Assembly (NCBI RefSeq): GCF_030915385.1
Contig: NZ_CP133268.1
Coordinates: 682,001-746,000, forward strand
Direction: 5' to 3'
DNA: 64,000 bases
DNA from: Neobacillus sp. PS3-12
Lineage (GTDB): Bacteria; Bacillota; Bacilli; Bacillales; Cytobacillaceae
The translations under genes and the position numbers were made by a program. This document shows positions 7,619 to 15,916 of this stretch, piece by piece (the stretch's first letter is position 1; every line of letters begins with the position of its first letter). A model generated the notes under the pieces. The model did no database searches and was not told the origin of the DNA. It saw nothing but the letters and a program-made list of their open reading frames with translations.

Positions 7619-8598
7619 AAATTTGAATGTAAGAAATTTTGTGCCTCTGATTGTAATTTTTCATATATTTTTTGTTCATGAAACTCTTGCTTAGAAGAAA
7701 TTGAAAATGCCTCAATTTCAGAGTCAACATCAATCACAGCATTATATAAATATGTTGCATTTCCGATAAGGTCAATGTAAAAGCTATCGTTCTTTTTGTG
7801 AACAACACATTGAACTTTTCCACCGTTATTATATACGTTAATAACTTTTTCAAATTCGTTTATTTCGCTTAAACACGTTACAAGCGAGGATGCAGACATT
7901 GCAGTGCCGCAGGCATTGGTAAAGCCAACGCCACGTTCAAACGTATTAACATAAATGGCTCCTTGCCCCATTGGGTTAACAAAACTAACATTTACCCCAT
8001 CGGGAAATAACTCATTTGGTCCGTTAACCTTTTCACTTAATTGCTTTTGAATATTCGATTCCAAATGTTTTGCTCCCACCATTGAAATAAGATGCGGATT
8101 CGGGACTGCAAGTGCTGTAAAGCTTAATTCATTCGATAACTCTTTAATCGGTTCATTGATTAAAGTTGATTTGTTCAAAGTCAATGGCAAGTCAGTTAAC
8201 TGAAAGGATATTGGCGATATTTCAACTTGATAGGTAGATACCTCAGGAAATAAATCAGGTTGTTTGCTAACCATTAAATCTGCTTTCATTGTTTCAATCA
8301 CGGTGTTATCTAAAGCAAACATTTCACAAATATACCTTGCGACTAGTCTTAGACCATTTCCACACATTGAAGCTTCAGAACCATCTGCGTTAAAAACACG
8401 CATCCTGCCTTTCGTATCTTTGTGATTACTGTTAAGAATATATAAAATTCCATCAGCACCCAATTCTGTATTTCGGCTGCATAGTAAAACTGCTAGATTA
8501 GCTCGGTCCTCTTCTGAAAATGAATATGAATTGGATATTTCATCTATCAACAGAAAATCATTTCCTGAACCATGGCCTTTAATAAGCTTAATTTGCAC
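7609..8598 (-). CDS. dapF: Diaminopimelate epimerase
   Basis: Converts LL- to meso-diaminopimelate for lysine and peptidoglycan synthesis. Both catalytic cysteines are visible: ASMCGNGLR in the first half and TNACGTAM in the second, with the start MQIKLIKGHGSGNDF typical of DapF. At 329 residues it is about 45 longer than the usual 275-285. The excess is a charged C-terminal extension (after about 285) lacking family motifs, so it may be a divergent or specialised epimerase. The start is GTG, with GGAGG eight bases upstream. It appears monocistronic. Confidence 0.9.
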   Translation of the reverse strand: MQIKLIKGHGSGNDFLLIDEISNSYSFSEEDRANLAVLLCSRNTELGADGILYILNSNHKDTKGRMRVFNADGSEASMCGNGLRLVARYICEMFALDNTVIETMKADLMVSKQPDLFPEVSTYQVEISPISFQLTDLPLTLNKSTLINEPIKELSNELSFTALAVPNPHLISMVGAKHLESNIQKQLSEKVNGPNELFPDGVNVSFVNPMGQGAIYVNTFERGVGFTNACGTAMSASSLVTCLSEINEFEKVINVYNNGGKVQCVVHKKNDSFYIDLIGNATYLYNAVIDVDSEIEAFSISSKQEFHEQKIYEKLQSEAQNFLHSNLKG

Positions 8599-8678
8599 GA
8601 GTATTGCCTCCGTTAAAATAATAGTAGTAATTATATTTTATCAAACGTTTAAATTGAAATAAACCATTGCGCATCACT

Positions 8679-9941
8679 TTAAATGAATACCAGAGGAGAA
8701 ACTTCATCTGTTTTAATCTGCATGATCTTGCGAGACCATTTAAACGCTTCTTGGTAGTTGGAATAAACATGGCCCTCATTTATTCCGAGCCAGGAGCAAC
8801 GATCCTTTATATTCTGCCAATTACCTTTTTCAATCTCGATGATTAATTTTAAAACTTCTCCAAGATGATTTTCCTTTCCTAATATGGCATCACATATTTC
8901 TTGATGAAAAGGTAAAGAAGCCAGGATCCGTTCCATGGACATATTTAAGAGCACATCCATTAGTGAATACAATCCGACAATAAAATATTCCGAAAAAGGA
9001 TAGAAATTCTTATTTTGCATCGCCACTAACTCACAAGTTTTTGCCCTTGTTAAGGAAATTGAGATCATTTCCTTTGAAAATTCATTATTGGAACCTGTTG
9101 TACCTCTTACTGCTAATACAGACATCCATTTATTTATTTCATCAAATCCGAGAAGAACAACTGCTTGGCGAATTGATTTTATTTTTTGTGTCAGCCTGTA
9201 TTCAGGAGAGTTGATTAGCTTTAATAGTTTATATGATAATGATAAATCCTGTTCAATTAGTTTACTTATTTTCTCAACATTCGGTTCAGGTTCAGAAAGT
9301 AAACGGACAATCTGATAATACGAATAAAAGTAAGGCGGCACATCCTTCGTTGAAACAACTACTGGCTCAGAAAAAAAGTAACCTTGAAAATATTCATATC
9401 CAAACGTATTAGCTTGTTTAAACTCATCTCTCGTTTCGATTTTCTCGGCAAGCAGCTTTATTTTTGCATTTCTCGCCAATTGTTCAATTTTTTTTCTGGC
9501 TTCCGCTGTGGTGCTTCTAAAATCAACTTTAATGATGTCAACATAACGCATTAATGCATAAAAGTAGATATTCTGATCGTTAAAGACAAAATCATCTAAA
9601 GCGATTCGGTATCCAAGATCCTTTAACTCTTTACATATTTCCAACAAACTAAAGCTCGGTTCAACTGTCTCAAGAATTTCCACTACAACCTCGTTTGGAT
9701 TAAAATAAGTGGGCAATCTAAGTTGCAAGAGTTTCTCGGTAAAATTTATGAAACACGGTTTCCCCTTTGCAAGAGTTTCAAATCCAATATTCAAAAATCC
9801 ATTAATTAGGACATCCGCAGTTGCCTTATCCCCATTAATGTCAGGAAATTGATTCTCTAAATTGTTCCGATATAACAGTTCATATCCAAACACTTCTTCG
9901 TTTCTTGTAAAGATTGGCTGTCTGGCCACAAAGACCTCCAT
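8679..9941 (-). CDS. EAL-HDOD signalling protein (YuxH-like)
   Basis: 420-residue cytosolic protein with an N-terminal EAL domain (about 1-200; MEVFVARQPIF, YELLYR, IALDDF, IIKVDFR) and a C-terminal HDOD domain (about 205-400; LIEQDLSLSYKLLKLINSP). This is the architecture of B. subtilis YuxH and other CdgJ-type proteins. The catalytic EAL triad is degenerate (ELLYR where the family has ExLxR) and several metal ligands look absent, so it may bind c-di-GMP or act as a scaffold without hydrolysing it. GGGGG lies six bases before the ATG. It stands alone in the minus-strand run. Confidence 0.85.
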   Translation of the reverse strand: MEVFVARQPIFTRNEEVFGYELLYRNNLENQFPDINGDKATADVLINGFLNIGFETLAKGKPCFINFTEKLLQLRLPTYFNPNEVVVEILETVEPSFSLLEICKELKDLGYRIALDDFVFNDQNIYFYALMRYVDIIKVDFRSTTAEARKKIEQLARNAKIKLLAEKIETRDEFKQANTFGYEYFQGYFFSEPVVVSTKDVPPYFYSYYQIVRLLSEPEPNVEKISKLIEQDLSLSYKLLKLINSPEYRLTQKIKSIRQAVVLLGFDEINKWMSVLAVRGTTGSNNEFSKEMISISLTRAKTCELVAMQNKNFYPFSEYFIVGLYSLMDVLLNMSMERILASLPFHQEICDAILGKENHLGEVLKLIIEIEKGNWQNIKDRCSWLGINEGHVYSNYQEAFKWSRKIMQIKTDEVSPLVFI

Positions 9942-10083
9942 CCAAAACCCCCACTTTGTATGTTTATATTGTATTTTTCAACTTTTCTGTGTATTTATAG
10001 TCTAATTATCCTAAACTCAACTTAAAATGTAAACTATTATTGTAAAAAAATAACTATTTTTCACCTTGCTTATCAATGTTTCC

Positions 10084-10869
10084 TTATCTTTTAATAAAAA
10101 ATTCATCAATTAAAAATGAAAGCTGCAGTAGCTTGTCCTTTTCTGATAATTCTTTTGAGATAGAGAGTACTGGTGTATTAGGATCGAGGACATAACGGTT
10201 CCATTCCACTGGCATCCATCCTCGCTGCAGGCTGCCAATTTGAAGATGAAAGGAGTCGACTATTCGTTCATCCATGTATAGAGGAGAGCCTTCAATAGCA
10301 GCTATAAATCGCCCTTCCCGATTTAATAGCTCCCTTTTCATTTTTTTCGAAAGAAATTGGTTTGACTTTTCAAGACAACCTAAGTATTCTTTTTCCTGAT
10401 TGAAGACCTCAATTTTTAATTTTTTTTCATCAACTCCAAAAAAACAGATCAACTCTTTATTAAAATCATAAAACGCAAAGGTTTTGGAAAAACCCTCAAG
10501 CTTTAGTCCAATTTCGCAATATTCTTTCATTTCCCCAGCAAGAGTTCCATTTGGAAAAAAAAGCAGCAATCTTGGGGAAAGTGTATTAAAGAAATATAGC
10601 AGGTATTGTTCAGACGAAAAAATTGTTGGGTTGGGGAGATGGAATTCAGGTAAATTTTTGCTAATTATTAATGCCTGCTTCATTTTCCTTATATAGAGTT
10701 GAAAATTAATAATGCTATATATGAGAAAAGGGATCACTAACAGCATAATCTGGTTATTTTGTAAAAACACAAAATTTCCTCCGACAATGAATATTGCAGG
10801 AATTAATGCCAAAATACTTCCGTTTAAGTTGATTCTTGCAACATTTCGATAAAAGTCATCAATTTTCAT
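10084..10869 (-). CDS. Membrane protein of unknown function
   Basis: 261 residues. Two adjacent hydrophobic segments near the N-terminus (about 18-35 and 41-58) form a hairpin anchor; the rest is a soluble domain, probably cytosolic, with many aromatic and charged residues (FFNTLSPRLLLFFPNGTL, EGRFIAAIEGSPLYMDERI). I do not recognise the family. A strong AAGGAG site fixes the ATG. It has its own promoter space upstream and nothing tight downstream. Confidence 0.7.
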   Translation of the reverse strand: MKIDDFYRNVARINLNGSILALIPAIFIVGGNFVFLQNNQIMLLVIPFLIYSIINFQLYIRKMKQALIISKNLPEFHLPNPTIFSSEQYLLYFFNTLSPRLLLFFPNGTLAGEMKEYCEIGLKLEGFSKTFAFYDFNKELICFFGVDEKKLKIEVFNQEKEYLGCLEKSNQFLSKKMKRELLNREGRFIAAIEGSPLYMDERIVDSFHLQIGSLQRGWMPVEWNRYVLDPNTPVLSISKELSEKDKLLQLSFLIDEFFIKR

Positions 10870-10999
10870 TTTGTAAACTCCTTATGGCTTTCTCATATAT
10901 TAGTCTATTAATCGTTTTCAGGAAAAATGATAGAAGTTTATATTAACAAAGAAGTCAAAAAAAGAGAGACTTAGTCCCTTTCCTTTTCCATGGTAAATT

Positions 11000-11323
11000 T
11001 TATTTTATTAATCTAAAGATCCACGGTATTCTATACTCAGTTCCTTCATATGCTTTAATACCAGCAACGATTGTAAAAACAACGATTAAAATTCCACTCA
11101 GCCATAATCCAATAAACCCAATTAGTATAAGTGTTAAAATTCCACTAATAACCGTATACACGAAATAAGATATCATGAAATTAAAATATTCTTTCCCGTG
11201 ATAGTCAATAAAAGATGACTCTTCCCTCTTTAAAAGCCAAATGACAAGTGGTCCTAAAACAGGCGCAAAAAAACTAATCACATATATGGCAGCAGCAAGG
11301 ATTCTTTCTTCATTTTTTGGCAT
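11000..11323 (-). CDS. DUF4870-domain small membrane protein
   Basis: 107 residues. After a short charged start (MPKNEERILAAAIYV) it has four hydrophobic stretches broken by LLKREESSFIDYHGKEYFNF, the hallmark loop of DUF4870 (Tic20-like) proteins, and ends with IPWIFRLIK. The family is widespread in Firmicutes with no established role. The start at 11323 is chosen over a longer frame because GGGGGAG lies directly upstream. It appears to be a single-gene unit. Confidence 0.8.
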   Translation of the reverse strand: MPKNEERILAAAIYVISFFAPVLGPLVIWLLKREESSFIDYHGKEYFNFMISYFVYTVISGILTLILIGFIGLWLSGILIVVFTIVAGIKAYEGTEYRIPWIFRLIK

Positions 11324-11476
11324 CTCTATCTCCCCCTTAGAGAAATAAATTCCTACATTAATATTTACGTTAGCATTGCAAAAAGGTTTCTTGGTTTTCA
11401 AAACTTTTCAATAGTATTGATCCAATGTTTTTTTGACAAAATAGAAAAAAATTAAAGGAAATATGAAAGGTAGAAT

Positions 11477-12604
11477 ATGACAAAGATACTCTTAAAAAAT
11501 GCCACTGTTTTCCCGATTACAAGAGAACCATTCTATAGCGGAGATGTTTTAATCGAAAACGGAAAAATCAGTAAAGTTGGTAAAAATATTGCAACTGAAA
11601 CAAGTGTAAAAATGATTGATTGCGGTGAACTTTTTCTTTTTCCAGGATTTATTGATGTTCACACCCATATGGGTCTATATGATGAAGGCACCGGCTGGGC
11701 AGGAAACGATGCAAATGAAACGGCAGAAATGCTGACACCCCATATCCGAGCAATTGATGGTGCCTATCCTTTTGACCCTGCTTTTTCCGATGCAATAAAA
11801 AGCGGAATCACGACAGTGCATATTATGCCAGGCAGTGCAAATGTCATCGGAGGAACCACCTCTGTCATTAAAACTGCAGGTAAAAATATTAAAAAAATGA
11901 TTGTGCGCGAAACCGCTGGTTTAAAACTTGCCTTAGGTGAAAATCCAAAAAAGATCCATAGCCATGGCAATAATGATTCGATTACCAGAATGGGGATTAT
12001 GGGGATGCTTCGCGAAGCGTTCTACAAGGCGCTTTTATCAGATCAAAGGAATGATTTTCGAAATCTTCCGTTGGTCATGGCCCTAAAACGGGAAATTCTG
12101 GTCCGAATTCATGCCCATCGTGCAGATGATATTATCACGGCCGTTCGTTTTGCGGAGGAGTTTAATCTTGATTTACGAATTGAGCATTGTACAGAAGGAC
12201 ATTTAGTTGCCAGCGAACTTGCTGGATTAGGTTTAAAAGTATCTGTGGGTCCAACGCTAACAAGAAGGTCGAAGGTTGAACTAAAAAACAAAACATGGAA
12301 TACCTATAAGGAATTATCCGCTCACGGGGTTGAGGTGTCGATTACAACCGACCACCCGTACACACCGATCCAGTATTTAAATATTTGTGCGAGTCTGGCT
12401 GTCCGAGAAGGTCTTCCTGAGCAAAAGGCCCTGGAAGGGATCACGATTAACCCAGCAAAAAATTTAAAAGTTGACAGTAAGCTAGGGAGTATTGAAAAGG
12501 GTAAAGATGCAGATTTAGTTCTATGGACCCACCATCCATTTCATTATTTAGCTAAACCAAAATGGACGATGATTAACGGAGAAATTGTTTTTTCGCAAAC
12601 ATAA
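11477..12604 (+). CDS. Amidohydrolase family metal-dependent hydrolase
   Basis: 375-residue TIM-barrel amidohydrolase. It shows the metal-binding HTHMG after FIDV (about residue 60), later histidines in RIHAHRADD and RIEHCTEGH, and the metal/catalytic Asp in SITTDHPYTP. A C-terminal beta-sandwich return (GKDADLVLW) is typical of imidazolonepropionase/dihydroorotase relatives. The substrate is not evident. AAAGG lies six bases before the ATG. No pathway neighbours are present, so it may be a stand-alone scavenging or repair enzyme. Confidence 0.85.
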   Translation: MTKILLKNATVFPITREPFYSGDVLIENGKISKVGKNIATETSVKMIDCGELFLFPGFIDVHTHMGLYDEGTGWAGNDANETAEMLTPHIRAIDGAYPFDPAFSDAIKSGITTVHIMPGSANVIGGTTSVIKTAGKNIKKMIVRETAGLKLALGENPKKIHSHGNNDSITRMGIMGMLREAFYKALLSDQRNDFRNLPLVMALKREILVRIHAHRADDIITAVRFAEEFNLDLRIEHCTEGHLVASELAGLGLKVSVGPTLTRRSKVELKNKTWNTYKELSAHGVEVSITTDHPYTPIQYLNICASLAVREGLPEQKALEGITINPAKNLKVDSKLGSIEKGKDADLVLWTHHPFHYLAKPKWTMINGEIVFSQT

Positions 12605-12687
12605 ATTTTGTTGAAATTTGCCATAAAAATTTACAAAAAATCAATGAAATAACTATTTCTTTTTTACGTAAATTCTAGTATTATACT

Positions 12688-12908
12688 CTAAGTGAAGAAT
12701 TTCTGCCATCGATTATGGAGGTAACCAGATTTATTATTCAAGAAAAATTTTATAGGGAAGGCAAATGGTGCGCCACCAGGTTTCCTGGTTCTAGTGGGTT
12801 CGATTCCCACCCCGAAATTTTTTAGGCATTTAAAATAAAAAATTTCGAGGGTGGACGGTTCCATATGTTTTCCATCAGAACCAGAATGCCCTAAGTGGAG
12901 GGATACTC
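12688..12908 (+). promoter_or_regulatory. Long structured 5' leader with a tRNA-like fold upstream of the GNAT gene
   Basis: About 215 bases between a -10-like TATACT (12682-12687) and the GNAT ATG. Segments fold like a tRNA: an acceptor-like closing stem (AAAAATTT 12743-12750 with AAATTTTT 12815-12822, plus GGG 12755-12757 with CCC 12811-12813), a D-arm-like GGC/GCC with GG in its loop (12760-12774), a hairpin CCAGG-TTT-CCTGG (12776-12788), a 5-base variable region, and a classical T-arm GTGGG-TTCGATT-CCCAC (12794-12810). The 3' side of the T-arm and acceptor (12807-12823) can instead pair with 12837-12854 in a 17-bp hairpin with one bulge. Further alternative pairings involve 12876-12884 and 12886-12894. 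Seen: the complementarities. Inferred: a regulatory switch. Confidence 0.6.
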
Positions 12909-13466
12909 ATGTTGAAAAAACGTGATCTTCAAGATTGTCACGCTTTATTCGAATTAATTACGCACCCGGATGTCTTCCCTTTTGTGCGCCATAAAGCAGA
13001 TACTTATGATGAATTTTTATTTATCTCTAAACAAACCATTGAAGCTGAAGAGCGCAAAGAGTTAATTTCCAGAACCATTGTTGACGAATGGGGTGCTCCA
13101 ATCGGAACAATTAACCTGTATGATTTAGAGAATAATGCAGGATTTCTTGGAACCTGGCTAGGCAAGCCATACCATGGAAAAGGTTATAACAGTCCTGCAA
13201 AAGAGGAATTTTTTCAAGAGGTATTTTATGAACTTGGCATTGAAACGATCTTTATGCGAATACGAAAAGTAAACATCCGTTCAATCAAAGCCGCAGAAAA
13301 ACTTCCCTACGTCGTCAAAGCCAACGAAACAAGGAAATCCCTTTATATGCAGCTTAACGCTGTCGAGGACGTCTACGATCTCTACGAAATCTCAAAAGAC
13401 CAATATACTCTACATTACATGCGAACAAATTCAGCTGAACAATCCGATTCTGAATTGTTAGCATAA
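12909..13466 (+). CDS. GNAT family N-acetyltransferase (RimJ/RimL-like)
   Basis: 185-residue GCN5-related acyltransferase. The core (ITHPDVFPFV, AAPIGTINLYDLE-type strands, GKPYHGKGYNS as the acyl-CoA pyrophosphate loop, NIRSIKAAEKL as the C-terminal helix motif) fits the RimJ/RimL/YjcK branch. The C-terminal tail after about 150 is longer and acidic. The substrate is unknown. GGAGGG precedes the ATG. The notable context is the roughly 215-base leader with a tRNA-like fold and mutually exclusive hairpins directly upstream, which suggests RNA-level control. Confidence 0.85.
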   Translation: MLKKRDLQDCHALFELITHPDVFPFVRHKADTYDEFLFISKQTIEAEERKELISRTIVDEWGAPIGTINLYDLENNAGFLGTWLGKPYHGKGYNSPAKEEFFQEVFYELGIETIFMRIRKVNIRSIKAAEKLPYVVKANETRKSLYMQLNAVEDVYDLYEISKDQYTLHYMRTNSAEQSDSELLA

Positions 13467-13478
13467 ATAGATATGATT

Positions 13479-13512
13479 AAAAGACTAAGTTGAATAAAAC
13501 TTAGTCTTTTTG
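13479..13512 (+). terminator. Terminator after the GNAT gene
   Basis: 13-bp stem AAAAGACTAAGTT / AACTTAGTCTTTT followed by T residues. Confidence 0.85.
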
Positions 13513-13526
13513 CGCATAATGAAAAG

Positions 13527-13685
13527 CTAATCTTTTAAATCAGGTTCAATTTGGTCACTCACTTCATTAATTCCCATCTGGAGCAAAAAATCATCTAGTT
13601 CCTCATTAGTTAATGTTTCAAAACGTCCATCATGAAAAAAAACTTGAGTTTGATTTGGATTGATTCGATTTAAGTTAAAACTCAC
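13527..13685 (-). CDS. Small hypothetical protein
   Basis: 52-codon frame starting at GTG with AAAGGAG nine bases upstream and ending in the gap between two genes. The product (MSFNLNRINPNQTQVFF, then a stretch with TNEELDDFLLQMGI) is acidic and soluble, with a likely C-terminal helix. It resembles the many short conserved Bacillus proteins; I do not recognise it. Evidence rests on the ribosome site and the uninterrupted frame. Confidence 0.55.
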   Translation of the reverse strand: MSFNLNRINPNQTQVFFHDGRFETLTNEELDDFLLQMGINEVSDQIEPDLKD

Positions 13686-13801
13686 TTTATTTTGCTCCTT
13701 TCATAGATGAATTTTCTTTATTTTATCCAATAGGAGCAATGTTCATTCACATGATTATAAAATCCAAATATATGGGCACTCTCTCATTTCTTTTTCCCAA
13801 T

Positions 13802-14579
13802 TTAAATTTTAAGTGCCTTGGATAAAACATCCATACCTCCAGTTACAGGAATAATACTGCCTGTAATAAAACTGGACTTTTCATCAATTAAAAAGGAAAT
13901 GACTCTTGCAATATCTTCCCCTGTTCCCAGGTCTCCCTACAGGTGCTTGAATGTTTTTTTCAAAACTGGATTGAGCCGTACAGATACCTTTCTCTTTCCA
14001 TTCATCAACAATGTCACCTGGACATACCATATTTGCCGTAATTCCATTTTCAGCTTCTTCCAACGCAATGGTACGGGTAAGAGAAGCCAAACCCGTTTTT
14101 GCAGCTGCAAATGCTGATCGATAAATCCATCCTGGTGCTGTTTCAACTCTGTCATAGCCAAGAGTAATAATTCTCCCCCACTTTTGTTTTCTCATCAAAG
14201 GGATGACAAGTTTAGATAAGTAAAATGCTCCATTTAAATTTCCATTAATCAGATAGTTCCACTCGTCAAAGCTATAGTCCGTCATTTTTTTTCTTTCACG
14301 AATATACGGACCAGCATTAAGAACTAGTACGTCCACTTTCGAGAATACTGAAAGTACTTTTTCAACTAATTGCTCACAGTCATCGCTTTTTCCTACATCC
14401 CCTTGTATACAAATAGTCTTGGTCCCAAAGCGGTCAGATAATTGCTTTGCTAAGGAAGCAGCTTCTAATTCACTATTGCGATAATTTATGGCAATTTGAT
14501 ACCCTTCAAGCGCTAAGCTATATGCTGTTTTTTTACCAATACCGGTAGCTCCTCCTGTAACCAAAGCGATTTTTCCCAT
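13802..14579 (-). pseudogene. SDR family oxidoreductase (FabG-like), frameshifted
   Basis: Short-chain dehydrogenase of about 258 residues once the frame is repaired. It has the Rossmann motif TGGATGIGK, NAG (LVLNAGPY) and the C-terminal PVGRPG then GTGEDIARVISFL and a glycine-rich end. One extra base in GGGAA (plus 13924-13928) throws the last 40 codons out of frame. The usual catalytic YxxxK is FAAAK here (RSAFAAAKTGL), so the tyrosine is replaced by phenylalanine; reductase activity is therefore doubtful even if the frame is intact. The start is ATG at 14579 with GAGGT upstream. The indel is probably a sequencing error. Confidence 0.75.
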
Positions 14580-14746
14580 CTTAAAATATACCTCACAATA
14601 TCTTTTTTTAATTAACGATTTCACAGAAATCTTAACTTTGGATATTTCTACATAAATATCTTAACTATATGGTAAAAAGAAACAAATATATATGCAACTA
14701 TTACGCAATGGTTTAAATAACAAACGTTCACCTATAAGTTTTAATA

Positions 14747-14774
14747 ACGAATGGGCGGAGCATTGCATAGGATG
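14747..14774 (+). promoter_or_regulatory. Possible sigma-K promoter of the GerP-like cluster
   Basis: AC (14747-14748), a 17-base spacer and CATAGGATG (14766-14774) approximate the late mother-cell consensus AC-N16/17-CATANNNTA. The genes that follow are spore-coat or germination types normally under sigma-K. Confidence 0.35.
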
Positions 14775-14842
14775 TTGTAAGGTTAAGAAAAAGCAGCTTG
14801 CTCCTGTTCGTTGGAGCTGATTAATGAAAAGGATGTGGCAGG

Positions 14843-15085
14843 ATGCAGACTGTAATTAATATTTTCTCCTTAAAAATTAACAGCGTATCAAATAATGGGT
14901 CGGTAAATATCGGAGAAGCCCTTCATAACGCCCATACAGCCAACACGAAAGCCCAAGGTCAAAATACAGCCTACGGGGATTTTGCCCCGCCAAATGCCGC
15001 AATGGAAAATGTATTCATTGATCCGGACGTAAATGATATGGGTGATATTGCGAATCCGGCGAACGTCCTTTCAAACCAAATTTAA
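14843..15085 (+). CDS. GerPA/GerPF-family spore germination protein
   Basis: 80-residue small protein of the GerPA/GerPF family (Pfam gerPA domain). It begins with a hydrophobic strand (INIFSLKINSVSNNGSVNIG), contains the conserved HNAHTANTK and ends IANPANVLSNQI. In Bacillus, GerP proteins sit in the coat and help nutrient germinants reach inner receptors. It is the first of four plus-strand spore genes; AAAGGATG precedes the ATG. The next gene, 16 bases later, is a paralogue. Confidence 0.85.
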   Translation: MQTVINIFSLKINSVSNNGSVNIGEALHNAHTANTKAQGQNTAYGDFAPPNAAMENVFIDPDVNDMGDIANPANVLSNQI

Positions 15086-15101
15086 AAAGGACTGAAGAAT
15101 A

Positions 15102-15344
15102 ATGCCTTTTCAAATAAATATTTTTAACATAAAGACCAATGCGCTAAACAATAATGCAAATATATCCTTGGGACCTGCGGTCCACAACAGTCATACCGCA
15201 AACTCCAAGTGGGTTGGAACTAACATGGCCTTTGGTGACTTATCTCCAACTGGCTCCTTGTCAGCAAATGGAGTCGCGGATACAGATATTAGTGACCAAG
15301 ACCAAATTGCTAATCCTTCTGGGCCAGTTTCAAACCAATTTTAA
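15102..15344 (+). CDS. GerPA/GerPF-family spore germination protein (second copy)
   Basis: 80-residue paralogue of the preceding gene. It shares the INIFNIKTNALNNNANISLG opening, HNSHTANSK and the IANPSGPVSNQF ending, but diverges in the middle. Same-length tandem paralogues are typical of gerP operons (gerPA and gerPF). The ribosome site is AAGGACTGAAG. It is followed by a TTG-started Hsp20 gene after 24 bases, so all are probably one transcript. Confidence 0.85.
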   Translation: MPFQINIFNIKTNALNNNANISLGPAVHNSHTANSKWVGTNMAFGDLSPTGSLSANGVADTDISDQDQIANPSGPVSNQF

Positions 15345-15368
15345 TTTTTGCCGAAAGGATGATTTACA

Positions 15369-15839
15369 TTGTTCCCTTTTAATCTATTCCCTTTTAATAA
15401 AGATATGAAAAATATGTTTCAAAATATGAAACCCGATGAAATTGATAAATATGTTCAAGATATTATGGAAAAAATGATGCCCACTGGCATGCGGGGAATG
15501 ATGAATCCCCAGGATCTTATGAGCAGCTTTCAAACACCTCTTGGCCAACAGAATACAACAAATCCTTTAAACTCAAGTACATTTGAAACACATGACTTTG
15601 TTTTTGTAAGAATTCCAATAAAAAATGATGATTGGATAAAACAAGTCCGTATTTACCATACCTCCAATCAGCTAATCGCCGAAGGAGTTCCTGAGTATGA
15701 TGACCAACATAAAATCACACTTCCTGCGATTGTAAAAAAGAAAGGTGCCGTTGCAACATACAAAGATGGAATCCTTGAAATAAGAATTCCAAAGAATATT
15801 GATATGCAATTTTCCCAAGTAGACGTGACAGAAATTTGA
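15369..15839 (+). CDS. Hsp20/alpha-crystallin-like spore protein
   Basis: 156 residues. The N-terminal part is rich in Phe, Met and Asn (MFPFNLFPFNKDMKNMF; EIDKYVQDIMEKMM). The C-terminal half (about 75-156) is an alpha-crystallin-type beta-sandwich (FETHDFVFVRIPI, LPAIVKKKGAVATYKDGILEIRIPK). The strand pattern GAxATYKDGILEIxIPK is the Hsp20 signature. Similar proteins (CotP, CotM, GerT) are coat components in B. subtilis, consistent with the GerP-like neighbours. It starts at TTG with AAAGGATG seven bases upstream. Confidence 0.8.
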   Translation: MFPFNLFPFNKDMKNMFQNMKPDEIDKYVQDIMEKMMPTGMRGMMNPQDLMSSFQTPLGQQNTTNPLNSSTFETHDFVFVRIPIKNDDWIKQVRIYHTSNQLIAEGVPEYDDQHKITLPAIVKKKGAVATYKDGILEIRIPKNIDMQFSQVDVTEI

Positions 15840-15916
15840 TAAACGTCTTTTTTTTTGCATTTTTTCTCTTGCAGGAAATATGATGGATTAAGGAATCATC
15901 TAATGGTGGTGGTTTT

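Noticed and set aside
12743..12822. A functional tRNA gene within the GNAT leader
   Set aside because: The central hairpin loop is only three bases, so there is no anticodon loop, and the acceptor has an internal loop. Treated as tRNA-like only.
12840..12860. T-box riboswitch-like string AGGGTGGAC in the GNAT leader
   Set aside because: A T-box needs TGGNACC in the antiterminator bulge and a specifier hairpin upstream. The ACC is absent and no specifier loop is visible. The stretch is better explained as one side of the 17-bp alternative hairpin.
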